A stretch of DNA of 64,000 nucleotides from Diadema setosum (GCA_033980235.1 CM067068.1:1523001-1587000); one strand, 5' to 3'. Shown: positions 13,096 to 25,832, counted from the stretch's first letter. Notes: a model not told the origin generated them from the sequence alone. Numbers and translations are program-made.

Positions 13096-13113
13096 CCCCC
13101 CCCCCCCCCCCCC
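13096..13113. repeat. C18 homopolymer
   Basis: Eighteen consecutive C, followed by a CT-rich stretch. Confidence 0.9.
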
Positions 13114-15220
13114 ATCTCTCTTTCTGATGATGTATGCGTGTGTGTGCTTGTTTGTGGGAGAATTAGTGTAAATACAGGACTTGGGGGACAATGACACACG
13201 AGAAAGTAGATTGTGAAATTGCCCTCAGTCAACAAGGGAACAGAAATTAGAAAGAGGGTAGGAATGTCTGGATATCCCTGCGATGCCACCGTATCGTGTT
13301 TTGGTCAAACCACTCGCACAAACATGCGTGTGTGATGAACGAGTTCTCGCACACCACGCTGGCTTGTTCTCTGTCATTACTAACCTATTTCCAGTGGAAA
13401 ACAGTCCACGTATTAACCTACTTCTGGGGATGGCGGATTCCATATCCGTATCATCGGCACTTACAGAGAGGCAGGCCTGTTCGTGTTATAATTGGCTCGG
13501 TTTTACGAGTGACCACGGCCGCAATTCGTGAGTTATACCGCTAAAGAATAGACAACTGGGGAGAAATGAGGTGAATAAAACCTTCCTATCTAGAACACCC
13601 TTCCCACTTCTGATCTATGACACTTCTTCCAGCGTGTCACACGATTCGTATACGAACAACATTCAAAGATCGATTTCCTTTTGGAAGATAGAAAGGGAAT
13701 TGAGATGTTCGATCAGCGTCTGGACTAGATTAGATTAGACGGGGGCAATGGGGGGGGGGGGGGAGAAATCACAAACCATTTTTTTCTATTCTATTTTTTT
13801 AGCCAGAATCCAAAGACATTAACTCGTTCAACTAAGAATGGGCTATTATTGCACACACAACAACATAACACCTACTGGTAACAAACTGAAAATGGAAATC
13901 AAAACAAAGATAGCAAAAAGGAATATGAAAATAAAAACGCTTGCCGCTTCAAACCCTTTATGAACCACACTAACTTGTTTTGCTCCCATCTCTTCCCAAG
14001 CTCTTCACCGTTTTTCGGATCAAGAAGAATACGGATATGATATGTCTAATTCTAATTGATTGAATGAATGAATGAATATTCCTGATACAAAGATCAATTG
14101 CTTCGTTATGTGACGTGTATGTAATTTTGATTTCTTTTCAAAACCAGTGCCAACAACAACAACAAGAGATACGACTAGCAGAGTTTACATAATGAAACTA
14201 CTCCTACTACTCTCACCACGACTAGTAATATTAGTAGAGTAATGATTACATTTTTTGTTACATCACTAGCAGTTATAGTCGATAAAGCAGAAGTGGTAGA
14301 CTTAGGGTTTTTAATGATATTTTATTGGTAACCAGTCATAATGCACAGAATATTGAAGCGATGAACTATTATTATCAACACTATAAAGAAAACGATAGCA
14401 TGTAAATGTCAAACAATTTGTCCCCCACTCACCGGTAATCGTCATTCAATTAAAGGCAGATTTAACCTTGCGGTTGTAGGAAGCAATTCACCACGCGAGA
14501 GAAAATGAAGCGATTGGCAATGGAATTTTAATTTGTGGGGATGAGCGTGTAAGGCTCTAAAATACAATAACTGGGAGGGACAACGTGATCAGAGTGATGC
14601 CATTTCGATTCATCAGCGGGGAAATTTGATTAGCATTCGCAGAAATCGCAGCACATATTTTAGATTGGGGCAGGATTGGGACTCCTCCGGTCTACAAAGT
14701 TACATACGTGTACGTCATTTTGATTATCCCTGATTAATTGATTTGATCTAAAAACAACAATAACAAATCTTGGAGTTAAAAATTTATATACAATGCAAGA
14801 AATTATCCAAGAACACAAGAAAATCAAAGAGATGTATGTACAAATCAACTGACGTTAGACATTATTAGTTTGGTCGAGGTACTGTGGTTAAATGAAATAC
14901 GCACTGCGCTTTTGTTAGGAAGATTCAAAGTTCAAAAAATCGTCATGAAACTTTGGCACTTGGGAAATACAAATTACTTACTGTCCTTTCAATTCCACTT
15001 TTCTCAAAGTGTGCACAATAGGTAAACACTTACCGTTAGTATGGACGGATTTGGCAAACACGTAATATGCGTTATTGTCAAAACATGACGGAATTAACGG
15101 ATTATACTCCAGACTGTGGACTTAATGCACATAGTCTGGAATTGATTCCCCTTATTAAAATGTTGCCATAGGCTCTTCATAACCATGACGTCATAAAAAA
15201 GATCAACTATCATTTTCATA
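13114..15220. other. No gene recognised
   Basis: Unique AT-rich DNA with a G14 run at 13750-13763 and a short (GAAT)n near 14060-14078. A perfect palindromic CRE lies at 15186-15193. Short frames near 13283-13544 overlap each other on both strands and have no recognisable product. Confidence 0.5.
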
Positions 15221-15223
15221 TCT

Positions 15224-15330
15224 GCTACTACTACAACCTCTACAATGAATTATATTACTACCTGTATACCACCACCACAACTACAACTACTACTTCTACT
15301 ACTACTAATAATAATAACTGCTACTACTTA
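15224..15330. repeat. Imperfect (ACT)n/(ACC)n trinucleotide tract
   Basis: Repeated CTACTAC, ACCACCAC and AATAATAAT words form a degraded trinucleotide microsatellite. Confidence 0.75.
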
Positions 15331-15954
15331 TGATAAAATAAATGATTATAGTAGTGGTGTCGTTAATAGTATTGACATCATTATGATTCTTCATTAACAT
15401 AAAAAATGACTTAAAAGCCATTGATGTATGAAAATTTATTTGCAACAAACATTATAAAATCGTGTGGTAACAAAGGTAGAAACATGGAAAAAGTGGGGAA
15501 AGGGTCAAAACTAATTAATATATAGAGGAGATATTCATTGGAAACAATGATATGAGGAGGTATCACCACAAAAGGCTTACAAAAAATCAAACATGATAAT
15601 GACGAACTGCATGCATAAGGCACTTCACGGATAATGCCACCGAGATGATATTTCGATCTGAAAGTGACATTTGCTTTGCATTCAAATATGGATTGTTCAA
15701 GGCACTGCACAGTGCTGCCATAGCTAAAATTGATACGCATGTTTTGTTTTGAATATCTGTGTTTGTTTTCCGTTCATTTCATTACATATGCCATGACTAG
15801 ATGCACGTCGTCTTCTATTACATTGATTTACCTGCAAAACTCCGTAAAACGTGGGAAACGGTGGAGTATTAATCCATCTTACACAACACTATCTTGTGTC
15901 AAATCATGTGTGACAAAATAAATGAATCATTTAAACGTAATAGTGTTTTCAAAG
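15331..15954. other. No gene recognised
   Basis: AT-rich sequence. The 109-codon minus-strand frame at 15411-15740 has no recognisable domain and no splice support. Confidence 0.5.
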
Positions 15955-16010
15955 TGACGTCACAGCCACATGACAAAGATCATTCTTTCTAGGGGACCGC
16001 TGATTGGCTG
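15955..16010. promoter_or_regulatory. CRE plus inverted CCAAT box (candidate promoter/enhancer)
   Basis: A perfect palindromic cAMP-response element (TGACGTCA, 15955-15962) is followed 40 bp later by ATTGG (16003-16007), the reverse complement of CCAAT. Together these are typical binding sites for CREB/ATF and NF-Y. No transcript start or gene can be tied to it from sequence alone, so function is inference. Confidence 0.3.
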
Positions 16011-18055
16011 AGCTCATTGTACACTTGTAAATGTCCCGCTGACATTTAGATTGACATGGACCTATTTTTGTTTGTTTGTTCCGATGTCAATCTTCTCTTT
16101 TTGAGGGAACTAATCAGCTGCTCTTGTTTCTGCGTTGACAGAAAGTAAGTTTTCTTCCGTGGGAACATTTGCCTTTAGGTTTTTGTGTCGATCCATCCAA
16201 TATCTATCCATGTGTCTCGTCTGTCTTTTCGTTTTATTTCTGTCCTTCGCATTGTGACCCCTTTGCGACTTTGTGCTTGTCTCGTACGAAATGGAAACGT
16301 TTACACTGTACGTAATTGCATTCTCAGTAGAGTTTGCCGAAGACTTCCTAAATGGAAGGTGGACCATTTCTAACGGCCAGCGAGTCAAGGCATTTGTACT
16401 TTCAATACTGCTGAACGCGGAGCACTAATATGGAAAAGAGGCCTAGTTGAACCAGTAACCTTTACGATGATTATCGAAAATCGGCTCGACGTCATGGGGA
16501 ACTTTTTTGTATTTTTTTTAACACTCTCGTAATCTCCACGAGGTTGCGACTCTATAATGATTTGGTGACAGAATATTTTCTCCTGCAGCAATTGCTCTGG
16601 TCTTATTTTCTCCGCGGACTTAAGGTTAGGATAAGGGTTATGTTTGTGGGTATAATCTATGTTTGGCTTGGAGTGCAACATGGAAGCAACTGTCGCAGGA
16701 CCAAATGTCTATGGAACCATAATGATTACCTACCTAACATTGTTTATGAGGAGAAGGAACAACGAGCAAGGGATTCGAACACAGTTGATGAATCCTTTAT
16801 ATGAAATCCTTAATGTTAAATTTTCATCCTCCTTAGGGTATCGGGATTGCGTCTGGTCAAAAACTGCAGAAAATGACAGCACGGAAAGGGACAAAATGAG
16901 ATGAAGGACAGTTTGCCGACAGTGAGAGGTACATGAGTGTACATTTAGATAGACGTCTGACAGTTTGCGTGTTTTCTTGAGGTTTTCTTTTCATCAGTTA
17001 TCAATACAGTTGATATGGCGGTCATATAATATAGCAGTAGACAGTTGCCATGTTATAACACGCACATACTCGCACACACTCACATACTCACATGATCTTC
17101 TATATCTACCCCTATATGCACCTTAACAGCCACTGGTTTACTGACGCTGTGGACTGACAGTACAAGTGAATGGAAGCCCACTTTGACATCACTAAAAAAA
17201 AAAAAGAGGAGTGCTTAGGGGTTGGGTGTCGGGGTGCCTCAGCCCAAACCCCCATGGTTACTGATGTCTCCTCCGTAAGTAAGGTGACGGAGGATACTTT
17301 GGGACAGGTAATTAATTTGTGGTGCTTTCGCGCGTTCCACTAATGACACACCCGAGTGAGTCTAGTCTCCCGTCCTTCCTCTTCCCCTCTCCCTCTCTAT
17401 CTATCTTTCTCCCTCTTCTCTGATTCCACTCAGCTCCTGTGCAGAGCGATCACTCGTGGAAAAGAGCCATCAATCATGTGAGGGAGCAGGAGAACGCGAG
17501 AATGGCGGGCGCGGCGATGGCGATTAACGACGGGCGTGGTGTTTGCGGAGATCGCCGGGTGATGCAGCCTTGTTTACCCCGGGATTACTCCGGGACGATG
17601 ACAGGGTATAACAAGGGAGGGACTCGATCGCTAGCTTGGGGAGCCAAAAATGGAGAAGGTATACGTCTTCAGGAGCAATAGGAGATAAATCGTCGGTAGT
17701 TCCACTGGGATCCGCGGGAAAATAGAGAGTAATCAGTGAGACACAGCGTTCAGACAACACTAGGTTCTCTCGTATCCTCAGTGCATGTCATATTATAAGA
17801 AAAGAAAAAAAAAGTGAAAGAAGAACAGCAAGAATCCCACATTGCGCCTAGTTGATGTTTCTGGCAATAAAGAGTTTACAAGACAAACATAGTAAGAAAG
17901 CCAAAGAAAACAAATAATAGTGTTTGAGAGATTTTGCTTATTGAGCCAGTCATTTTTTTCTCTTAAATGCTTTTTGCGAGAAAGATCAAACATCTTTGAT
18001 ATGGCGATGACTTAAAAATTAGATATGATTTAAGAAAAAAATAACGATATATACG
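16011..18055. other. No gene recognised; GC-rich island at 17430-17720
   Basis: Unique sequence. The part from 17430 to 17720 is clearly GC- and CpG-richer than its surroundings, with an 80-codon plus frame and a 78-codon minus frame that cannot be told apart. Just upstream, GGGGTTGGG (17218-17226) can pair with CCCAAACCCC (17243-17252) in a near-perfect hairpin. No domain is visible. Confidence 0.45.
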
Positions 18056-18709
18056 TTAACCCATTGAGCACAAGTCTCAAGTACAGTCAAACCTGCCTTA
18101 GCGACCACCTGTCTATAACGACCACCTGTCTATAGCAGCCACTGAAAAATCCCCCCGAGAGAAAAGCCATGTTAAAGACCCTGTGTATAGCGACCACATG
18201 TCTAACGCGGCCAGCGGCCACACATCTTGTTTCCCGCGGTAGATTTTAACCTGTCTATAGCGGCCAAAAATCTAATGGAGCCGTAGCCGAGCCGATAATT
18301 TAGCATGTTTTTCTGCTTTGTAGTCGTGCGGGCAACGTTCAGTGATCGCCACCGTTGCATTCATCCCTCATTTAGTCAAAATAATGCACTAGTGTAAAGC
18401 TTTCTTCACGACAAAACACATACTACTGTGCAACAATTTCACATACACCGGCATGGTTAAATGCATGAAACACACGGTATGTGCGTACTACACACATACA
18501 TGTACATGTAAAAATACAACGATGATACAAGTACATGTAAGCAATGTGCACAATGTTGGATTACCTGTCTATAACGGCCACCTGTCTATAACAGCCACTT
18601 TTTCCGTTTCCCTTGGGTGGCCGCTTTAGACAGGTTTGACTGTATACTCGTTCAGGTGTCTATGGGAAATACGTGTTGTAGCAAAATCAATCCGTCCTCA
18701 ACGGGTTAA
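18056..18709. mobile_element. piggyBac-like MITE (TTAA-flanked), split by a second MITE
   Basis: TTAA at 18056-18059 is followed by CCCATTGAGCAC, and the right end reads CCTCAACGGG before TTAA at 18706-18709. The two ends are imperfect inverted repeats of the form TTAACCCRTTGAG, and TTAA is the target-site duplication used by piggyBac-type transposases. Without the inserted element (18084-18642 plus one TA copy) only about 85 bp of this element remain. It therefore has no coding capacity and depended on a transposase in trans. Family assignment rests on the ends and TTAA only. Confidence 0.75.
18084..18642. mobile_element. pogo/Tc1-mariner-like MITE with TA duplication, nested in the TTAA element
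   Basis: The ends are perfect inverted repeats CAGTCAAACCTG / CAGGTTTGACTG, each flanked by TA (18082-18083 and 18643-18644), as expected for Tc1/mariner/pogo insertion. The 559-bp body has no transposase frame. Its subterminal parts carry repeated CTGTCTATARCGRCCAC-like motifs at about 18109, 18126, 18181, 18198, 18251, 18564 and 18582, and the right end carries the motif inverted (18617-18632). Such arrays could be transposase or host-factor binding sites (inference). Confidence 0.85.
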
Positions 18710-20685
18710 AAGTGTGCACATTTTCTAGTGCAATACATTCAATAGGGTAAGAGCATTAGCTTACATGAGTGAAAGAAAAAGACGTAATGGTGCACGATTC
18801 AATTTCCCTTCGTAAAATATTCATGACTCTTGAACAACAGACCACACGTTAAATTGGATTAAGTGATAACTGTTTAATGGTTTGCAATATATCAATTTCT
18901 TTGACTGAAAAACTTAGTGCGACTATTTCAAATAGATAAAGAAAAAAAAGAACAAAATGTACGCGCGCACAGGCCAATTACTCAGCCCAGTTTGGATGAA
19001 AAGAACTAAAATGTGATCAGAGGCTAATTATTAAGTGACATGGTTATTTTACGTGCGTGCTGAGTTGCTCCTAATATTTCATAAGTTTCATTACCCATGA
19101 AGCAAAGTGGTGTCGTGGTATTGAATTTTCCATCTTTTAATCAGATGTGCCATATCCGTGCCTGCGTTGAGAGTTAATCCTAAAGTAAAGTGGCATTCAC
19201 ATGTGACACTTGCCTTTTATAGGGTAGCGGTCAATTCACATGGAATGGATTGAGGGTGGGGTGTGGAGGAGAGAGTACAGGAACCGTCCCTATACCTTTA
19301 CTTGGTCGTCTCTTCATCCCCGCGGGCCTTCACCGTGTTGCATTGCACCAAAATACACGAGTAACCTTTCATATCCGGTATGACAAGATGGATTCTGCTC
19401 AAGGCGGATTGAAACACTGGTATCACTAGCCACTCGGGTTCCACGAGCACGTCCCATGTTCATGAACTTAACCTCTCTAGCGACGTCTCCAAGGCGGCGC
19501 TTCATTTTCTTTTCTTTTTATTTACCCTATGTTTCCCTCTCAGCATCTCTCTTCAAAATCAATTTATTTTCTGAATATTAGTAATTCCTATGCAACCGGA
19601 CTGCATGCTCTCTTTGAAAAGCCCTGTATTTTCAATTCATTATGGCGGTAGTGCTTCCAATGATTCGACCTCTACTAGTCCATCTCTGTGTTTGGTACTC
19701 TTTCTACGACCATAACTACTGTTACCATACTACCTTGACAACGGACAAGTATAACGGAACATGTTAACCCTTACAATTACCAGCAGTGTTACCGCGATCT
19801 TTGAACTTGATGCAATTTAGACGTTTTGAAGGTAATACTTGCCCTGTATTACTTCCAACAGTACAACAATGATTGTCGCTATCTTTGTTAGTATATCAAA
19901 GACAATTTTACTTGTTTCTTTCTCTCTTCTTGTTTTACTAATACAGTACATAATGCATACCATGGTATAATATCCTTTCCAAAATAAGATATTCCAACTT
20001 TGAAAGTCTTAATGGAAGGACATAAAGACTTATTTTTATTTTTTATTTTTTGCTCTCTATTCATGACGTAACTGATTTGCATCCAGTTCTCAAATTGCGA
20101 CATAATAAACTGTCATTAAATCCGGTGAATTCCTTCACAGTTACGAATACAGATTGAACTACAATTGTATACGAAACCATTTTAGTGCTAAGATTTTACT
20201 TCCACAACTGCTATTACGTTGCTGCTATATTATATTACCACCTAATCCCACTATTCGCACATTTTGTTCTACTTTACTTCAGCTATTACCGTACTAGGAG
20301 CAGTGCTATGCTACTTTCCTTTCTTTATTTTCTTCCATACACTTTTTACCGGGTGGAACAGTTCCGCCCTTGGACTGTAAGACATGCTCTCCAACAACGG
20401 ATTATTTTATCTATGTATGCTGTATACATTTAAAACACACCAGTGAGGAGCTTATTATCAGATTAATTCGGGGGTCTATGCGGCTCTTTAAAAAATACTC
20501 CCGGATGTATGGGTTGGGTTACACTCCACAGACAGAAGGATGACAAGTTTTTTATCGATGTTACGATCTCGTGTGATCGATCGATACTTTCCACCTACCG
20601 GGCCTTCCTGTCTGCTCAGCGAGACATGTGGCGTCCAATGCGTAGCGCTCAAAGCTAGATCCTTTTAATGGTGCAATCTCTCTCC
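18710..20685. other. No gene confirmed
   Basis: Mostly unique AT-rich sequence. At 19314-19505 a 63-codon minus-strand frame with an ATG in an A-rich context lies in GC-richer DNA. It contains a plausible donor (CACG/GTGAAG near its end) but matches no family I recognise. Confidence 0.45.
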
Positions 20686-20717
20686 CACACACACACACAC
20701 ACATACACACACACACC
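20686..20717. repeat. Interrupted (CA)n microsatellite
   Basis: About 16 CA units with one CATA interruption. Confidence 0.85.
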
Positions 20718-21731
20718 TACTGAGCCCTAGTTGTGTGTGTCAAGTTTATGTGTAAAACATGAATGAAGGACACCAATACATGCTCCAGATTTTGCTATGC
20801 AGCACTGATTCGCATGCAGCTTGAATCATACACACAAAACAAGCACAAGAAACGGGGACTAGCTTGATAGCAAGGGTCACGAATTTATTGGTCAAAATTG
20901 TTAAATATTCACTAATTAAGATTCATCTAAGATTCTCCTAAGCCTAGCTTGCCTGTGTCATTATAGATATTTGCCACCCAACATAGCTGGTATATGCAAG
21001 ACAATTCCATGCCCATACTTATCTACATTGTTGCTTCACGCGTCTACTAAATAATTCTTCTACTGCGTTATCTTATTCCTCTGGTAAAGTTGTTAACAGC
21101 TATTCTTTTTCAGGATTTTTTCTTTCGAATCATCTCTTTTTACTGGAAATATTTTGGGAAAATATGTTTGCCATTTGAACATTCAATAAGCACCCACAAC
21201 AGTTATAAGACGAGCAATTTGGGGGATTCAGCGGAATTAGATGCTCTTATGAACGGTGGCAACATGATGAAACGTACTCTGTGGTGCCCCTTGGGCTTAA
21301 AACACCACCAAAGTTAACTCGTGCATTTAATTCTCACCTGTCCACTTAAGTCTGTGAATCAGGTGTATAGGGCTGCATGACCCGCTGTATACAAGTGGGA
21401 AAAATTTGGAAGCTAAATAGCAATCTGACGGATCTATCCAATGTGTCACATGGGTATGACAACGGTGCAAGCTCATCGTTCTAAAGGGGAACAAGAGTCA
21501 ACATTGCACCTGCCCCAAAAATTGTTCCTCGAGTTTGAAGAATGAACTTGGCCCACATTATTATTCCTCTCAAGAATTCTAACACTGAAATGGAATATTG
21601 AGAGAAATTCCTCTCGAACCGGTATAGGCAGCACTACCAAAAAAAGAGCAATGGATTTTTTCAGTTCTTATTGTCACGCAAAGAAACAGATTAGTGATGA
21701 GATGATCATTTCCACCGTTTATAATCTGTCG
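20718..21731. other. No feature recognised
   Basis: Unique sequence with stops in all frames. Nothing identifiable on either strand. Confidence 0.5.
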
Positions 21732-21789
21732 GAGAGAGAGAGAGAGAGAGAGAGAGAGTGAGAAAGTGTGTATATGTGTGTGTGTGTGC

Positions 21790-21841
<52 letters not shown>
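21732..21841. repeat. Compound (GA)n-(GT)n microsatellite
   Basis: Thirteen or so GA units (21732-21758), then an interrupted GT tract of over 30 units to 21841. Confidence 0.95.
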
Positions 21842-21844
<3 letters not shown>

Positions 21845-22191
21845 GGGTGTATGCGTTTTACACAATGTTTAGACTTTCTGACCAAAGATACCTATGCAAT
21901 GCTGACATTCAATAGTTGTCGAATTCAATTATGTTGGCGTCACATTGTTACTCGAGTTATCTGGATCCAATGTAGCTCCAGCAGAATATGTGTCGGTAAA
22001 AGACACTGACGCGTCGGTCTACAAAGACTCGTCATTTTAACGGTTATCGACATCTTGCATTGGCGGAAGAAAAAAAAAAGAATGAACAGATTTGATTCGG
22101 TTATCATCTGCAAAGTATGGCGCGAAATGGCAACCGTTTTATTCAACCCTCGGTAAATGCCAAACGCTTTTCATTTTTTTTTTCTGTTTTC

Positions 22192-22478
22192 TCCTGGCTG
22201 TCGTGGCTAAGCGGTTAAGATTACGCAGATGAGGCTGCGAGGTTTCCATGCACGTATGGTGAGGTTCAAGTCCCAGTCCTGCTGTAATGCCCTTTGGCAA
22301 TGACAATTTATTCTCTCTGCTAAGTCTTTCGAAGGAGAATGAAAGCCTTCGTTCCCGTGTGCAGAAGAGAAAACTGCACACCTTATGCACCTACAAGAAC
22401 CCGCTTCAATTCTCTCGTAAAGAGCAGAATGAAATCCCGGTAAAGTGGTCAATGATACTCACACACACACACACACAG
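22192..22478 (+). mobile_element. tRNA-derived SINE with Leu/Ser-like head and (CA)n tail
   Basis: The head reads like a class II tRNA. An A box lies in GTGGCTAAGCGGTTAAGA (22203-22220), a long variable arm follows, and the B box is GAGGTTCAAGTCCCAG (22261-22276). Downstream comes the 'CCCTTTGGCAA' region and a conserved-looking body (GAAGGAGAATGAAAGCC, CCTTATGCACCTACAAGAAC, GTAAAGAGCAGAATGAAA) like that of known invertebrate tRNA SINEs. The element ends in a (CA)n tail (22459-22478). It is Pol III type, non-autonomous and would need a LINE reverse transcriptase. The minus-strand frames over it are not genes. I did not identify target duplications. Confidence 0.8.
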
Positions 22479-24299
22479 ACACAAACCCTGCTGATATCTT
22501 CAATAATCTTTAGAATTGAAAGAATCATATTGCCATAAAGAGTAAAGTACTCACTGTATACAGGTTGGCTGTGTGTTTTTATTTCTGTTCTACGCTGATG
22601 CAATATACGTATTAAAATCTGCGTGTTACTCATTTGAACTGTCCTCCATGGTTATAGAACTCATCCACATGGGTTGTATCAAACTCCAGAAATCCTTGGA
22701 AAAATTGGAATCACGAACCCATGGCGTTTGAATAAAACGAAAAAGGAATGCTGTAAGGACGATGTGCTATTCCATTTCGGCCGTTTCCTCCCACAACCGC
22801 CCAGGAGACCTAAAACAGTATTTTTTTCCTCTTTAGTAGAGCATAAGCATCGTTTTCTATTATATGTTGGTAAAAGTGGTTGAAGAAATCATTATTTTGT
22901 GTCTGCGGATAATCAGTCAGCAGTTTTAACGGGTAAAAGCAAATTTGCTAGGTCAGGTTCATCGCTTCGATGAATATTCGGGATGATACGTTGGTCAAGG
23001 CTGGGAAAACAACACAAAGAAAGGAAAACAATCCAATTATTTTAATTCTCTTGTCCAGATGTGATCTTATATCACGTGTTTGCAAACAGTCCTTATATGG
23101 TCCAATCGATAAAGTTACTAGGGAGATGATAGTGTAGATAATCCGATCTCATTTCAATCGTGGCTCACGCTCAATTTTCTTTTTTTTTTAATATATCGTA
23201 GTATGTAAGTAAAAAGCAACAAAAAGAACAATAACAAGAAGGTTTGGTAATAAAGGCTTCAGAAGAGGCTTACAGTAAACATGTAACATGTAAACATATA
23301 ATTGCATTATGATTCTAATCAATTGAGGCTACTATGAAGCATTCCATCGTCGTTTTATGTTTGCAGTTAATTTTGTTCTCTCCTTAATACATATTATGAC
23401 AGGAAATTACGGATAATTGCAGTTATCAGCTTAAAGGTCGTAATTGTAATCTTGAGTTAACCAGATAGCTCTTGATGTTGATCTTTCACAGTTTTCTGCT
23501 AGGAGGGCAATCAAGAATCATACGCAGGAGATAACATCGAAATAATCACTGGGAAAGTGTACAGTCGCCTTTACATGATATTGTAACGTCATCTTGTTTG
23601 GATTTGATTCACTAAAATCTCAATGATGAAAATACTCTTTTATATTGTTACTATGTATAAAATGGATGAGACAGTGGATGAAAGTGTCTGTAGTACTGTA
23701 ATAAAGAAAAAAAAAGTATAGAGCAAACCAATTAATATGATTGAATCATTTCATCTCTTGAAAGAGTTTACAGCAAACAAAAATAACAAAACAAACAAAA
23801 CTAAACTAAATTAAAAAACAGGAGATACATCTTTCTTGTTCTGATCACTGGCTGATTCCATGAAACCTACACGCACTCTTCGGAACAAATGCAGTGCGGG
23901 TCGATAAAGGCGGGCAGCTGTATTAGTATTCAATCAAATTTATCAAACAATGCAGGATCATTGAGTCTCCATAGAAATTGCTGGTTCTCTTCCTCTTTCG
24001 TGATGATGCCGTCGTAATCACGTTTGGCAAAGTGTGCGTAATCATCCTCATTCGGCGCATTTTTATATTCCAACACGACTTCAATAGATTTTTTTTTTTT
24101 TTTTTTTTTACCATGGATTCGAGAGTCACTCATTTCTATCGTGGCAGAAACACGCAGGATGTCACTGAAGCAGAGATATACGCTTGAAGACCGCAGCAAA
24201 GTGGAGGCCGATACTTAGTAGCTGACCATTGTGCGCAATTGTACTGCTGACTACGACTGGCAGGAGAGCAGCAGTTTCACATCTTACCCCGATAGCAAA

Positions 24300-24301
<2 letters not shown>
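22479..24301. other. No gene recognised
   Basis: AT-rich unique DNA with A/T runs (for example 24090-24109). Three overlapping short frames near 23923-24199 on both strands are mutual shadows without a domain. Confidence 0.5.

Positions 24302-24336
<35 letters not shown>
24302..24336. repeat. (CA)n microsatellite
   Basis: About 17 uninterrupted CA units. Confidence 0.95.
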
Positions 24337-24338
<2 letters not shown>

Positions 24339-25832
24339 TAACGTTGTAACAAATCAATAAACTGCATGAACAGAATGATTAGCCTCACAGATTACATGCT
24401 TGTCTCTTCAAACCACTCTAAGTTCTTACGCTCTCTGTAACCACTCTGACTTCTTTATGTCTCTCTTGACTTGACTCTACGTGAGAACGATATAATGAAA
24501 TATATTATCAAAGTCTGAGTCCCTTGCGCGTGTATACACACACGGATATTTACAATATAAGCTTTTTGTGTTTTTGTTTTTATATGTATGTGGGTGTTCT
24601 GCACCTGATGAAAGAGTATGAAATCTAGTCTGTAATGTAATGTATGATGCAGATCAATATTTCGTTATATATAATGAAAATGACAGAGACAGTATTTTTC
24701 CTCAGTGTGACTTTCTGCCGGCGGATCAGCTTGAAGCAAAAGTAATTGCATTTCACTGTCTGTAATGTGATTTCCAACTATTCAGCTATACAATCTTTGT
24801 TGACAAAGAAGAAAACACATAATCGTAGGCATTTGTCATGATTGATAGGTTGAATCCCCTCGGAATGGCAACAATACCTGATCGGGCGGGAGATTCGCGG
24901 GCTGTGATGTTACGATTTGTCTTTTCACCTTTTTATTTTCTCTCCCTATCTTTTCCCTAATAAAGTTGCCCGAAAGGTGTCTGTGAAGGCCTTGAAGTTT
25001 AGATAAGGGAAGGTCAACGTCTCTTGAGAGTGGACTAAAGCCATCTGTAAGCTGTAAGTCCTGTCTCCCATGTTTATGGGGCCGTATATCAACGACCTTT
25101 GACCTTTTTAATGTGCCTGATTGCCTCTCGTACTCTCATATGGCGAGGTTTTAGAGATCTGTTTCAAGATATGGGGTATTTGATGCCTTTTCTAAAGTCC
25201 CTATTGTGCATTCGACTGTGGTAGTTTCTTCACTTTTCATCTGAGCTAAAAATGGACATGTACACATGAACGCACTCTTACCCACGGATTCACATATCGG
25301 TTAGGCATTAATATTCGAACAAACTGATGACCATTTCCAAAATATTTTACTTTAATCAGTAAAAATAAAAGTACTGTTTCCGTTTTAACTCACTGCCCTC
25401 TCCTTTGTTTTCTCATACTTTTAATCTTCTCACATCGAATATTTCCGTGATACATTTTTCTTCTTATTCTTCTCCTTGTTTTGTTTTCGTGTCATCTCTC
25501 TCTCCCCCTTACATTCGTTTGTTTGTTTGTATGTATGTTTGTTTGAGTTTGTTGTTGCTTTTTGGCTTGGGTGGATTTAAGTTGTACATTTTGTTTTGAT
25601 ACGTTTTAATATTTTGATAAGGATACATAAACCAAGGGCTTGGTATTTTCGTCTTTATCAGTTGTCTATCCTATTTCTTCTTTAAACAACAACAACAACA
25701 AAAGAAAAGGTTATCTCTCGCACTGACCGTATCCATCAAATCCCCATCTAAATTGCTTCACGAGTTTCATCCACTTGAGTTATCTCCTTCCCCTTCTCTA
25801 CAGTCTTTGATTTTCTCTCTCTCTCTCTCTAG
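24337..25832. other. No gene recognised
   Basis: AT-rich sequence. Its right end (25757-25832) becomes strongly pyrimidine-rich and would serve as the polypyrimidine tract of the candidate exon that follows. Confidence 0.5.

Noticed and set aside
16765..16785. B-box-like word GGGATTCGAAC
   Set aside because: No matching A box or tRNA fold around it.
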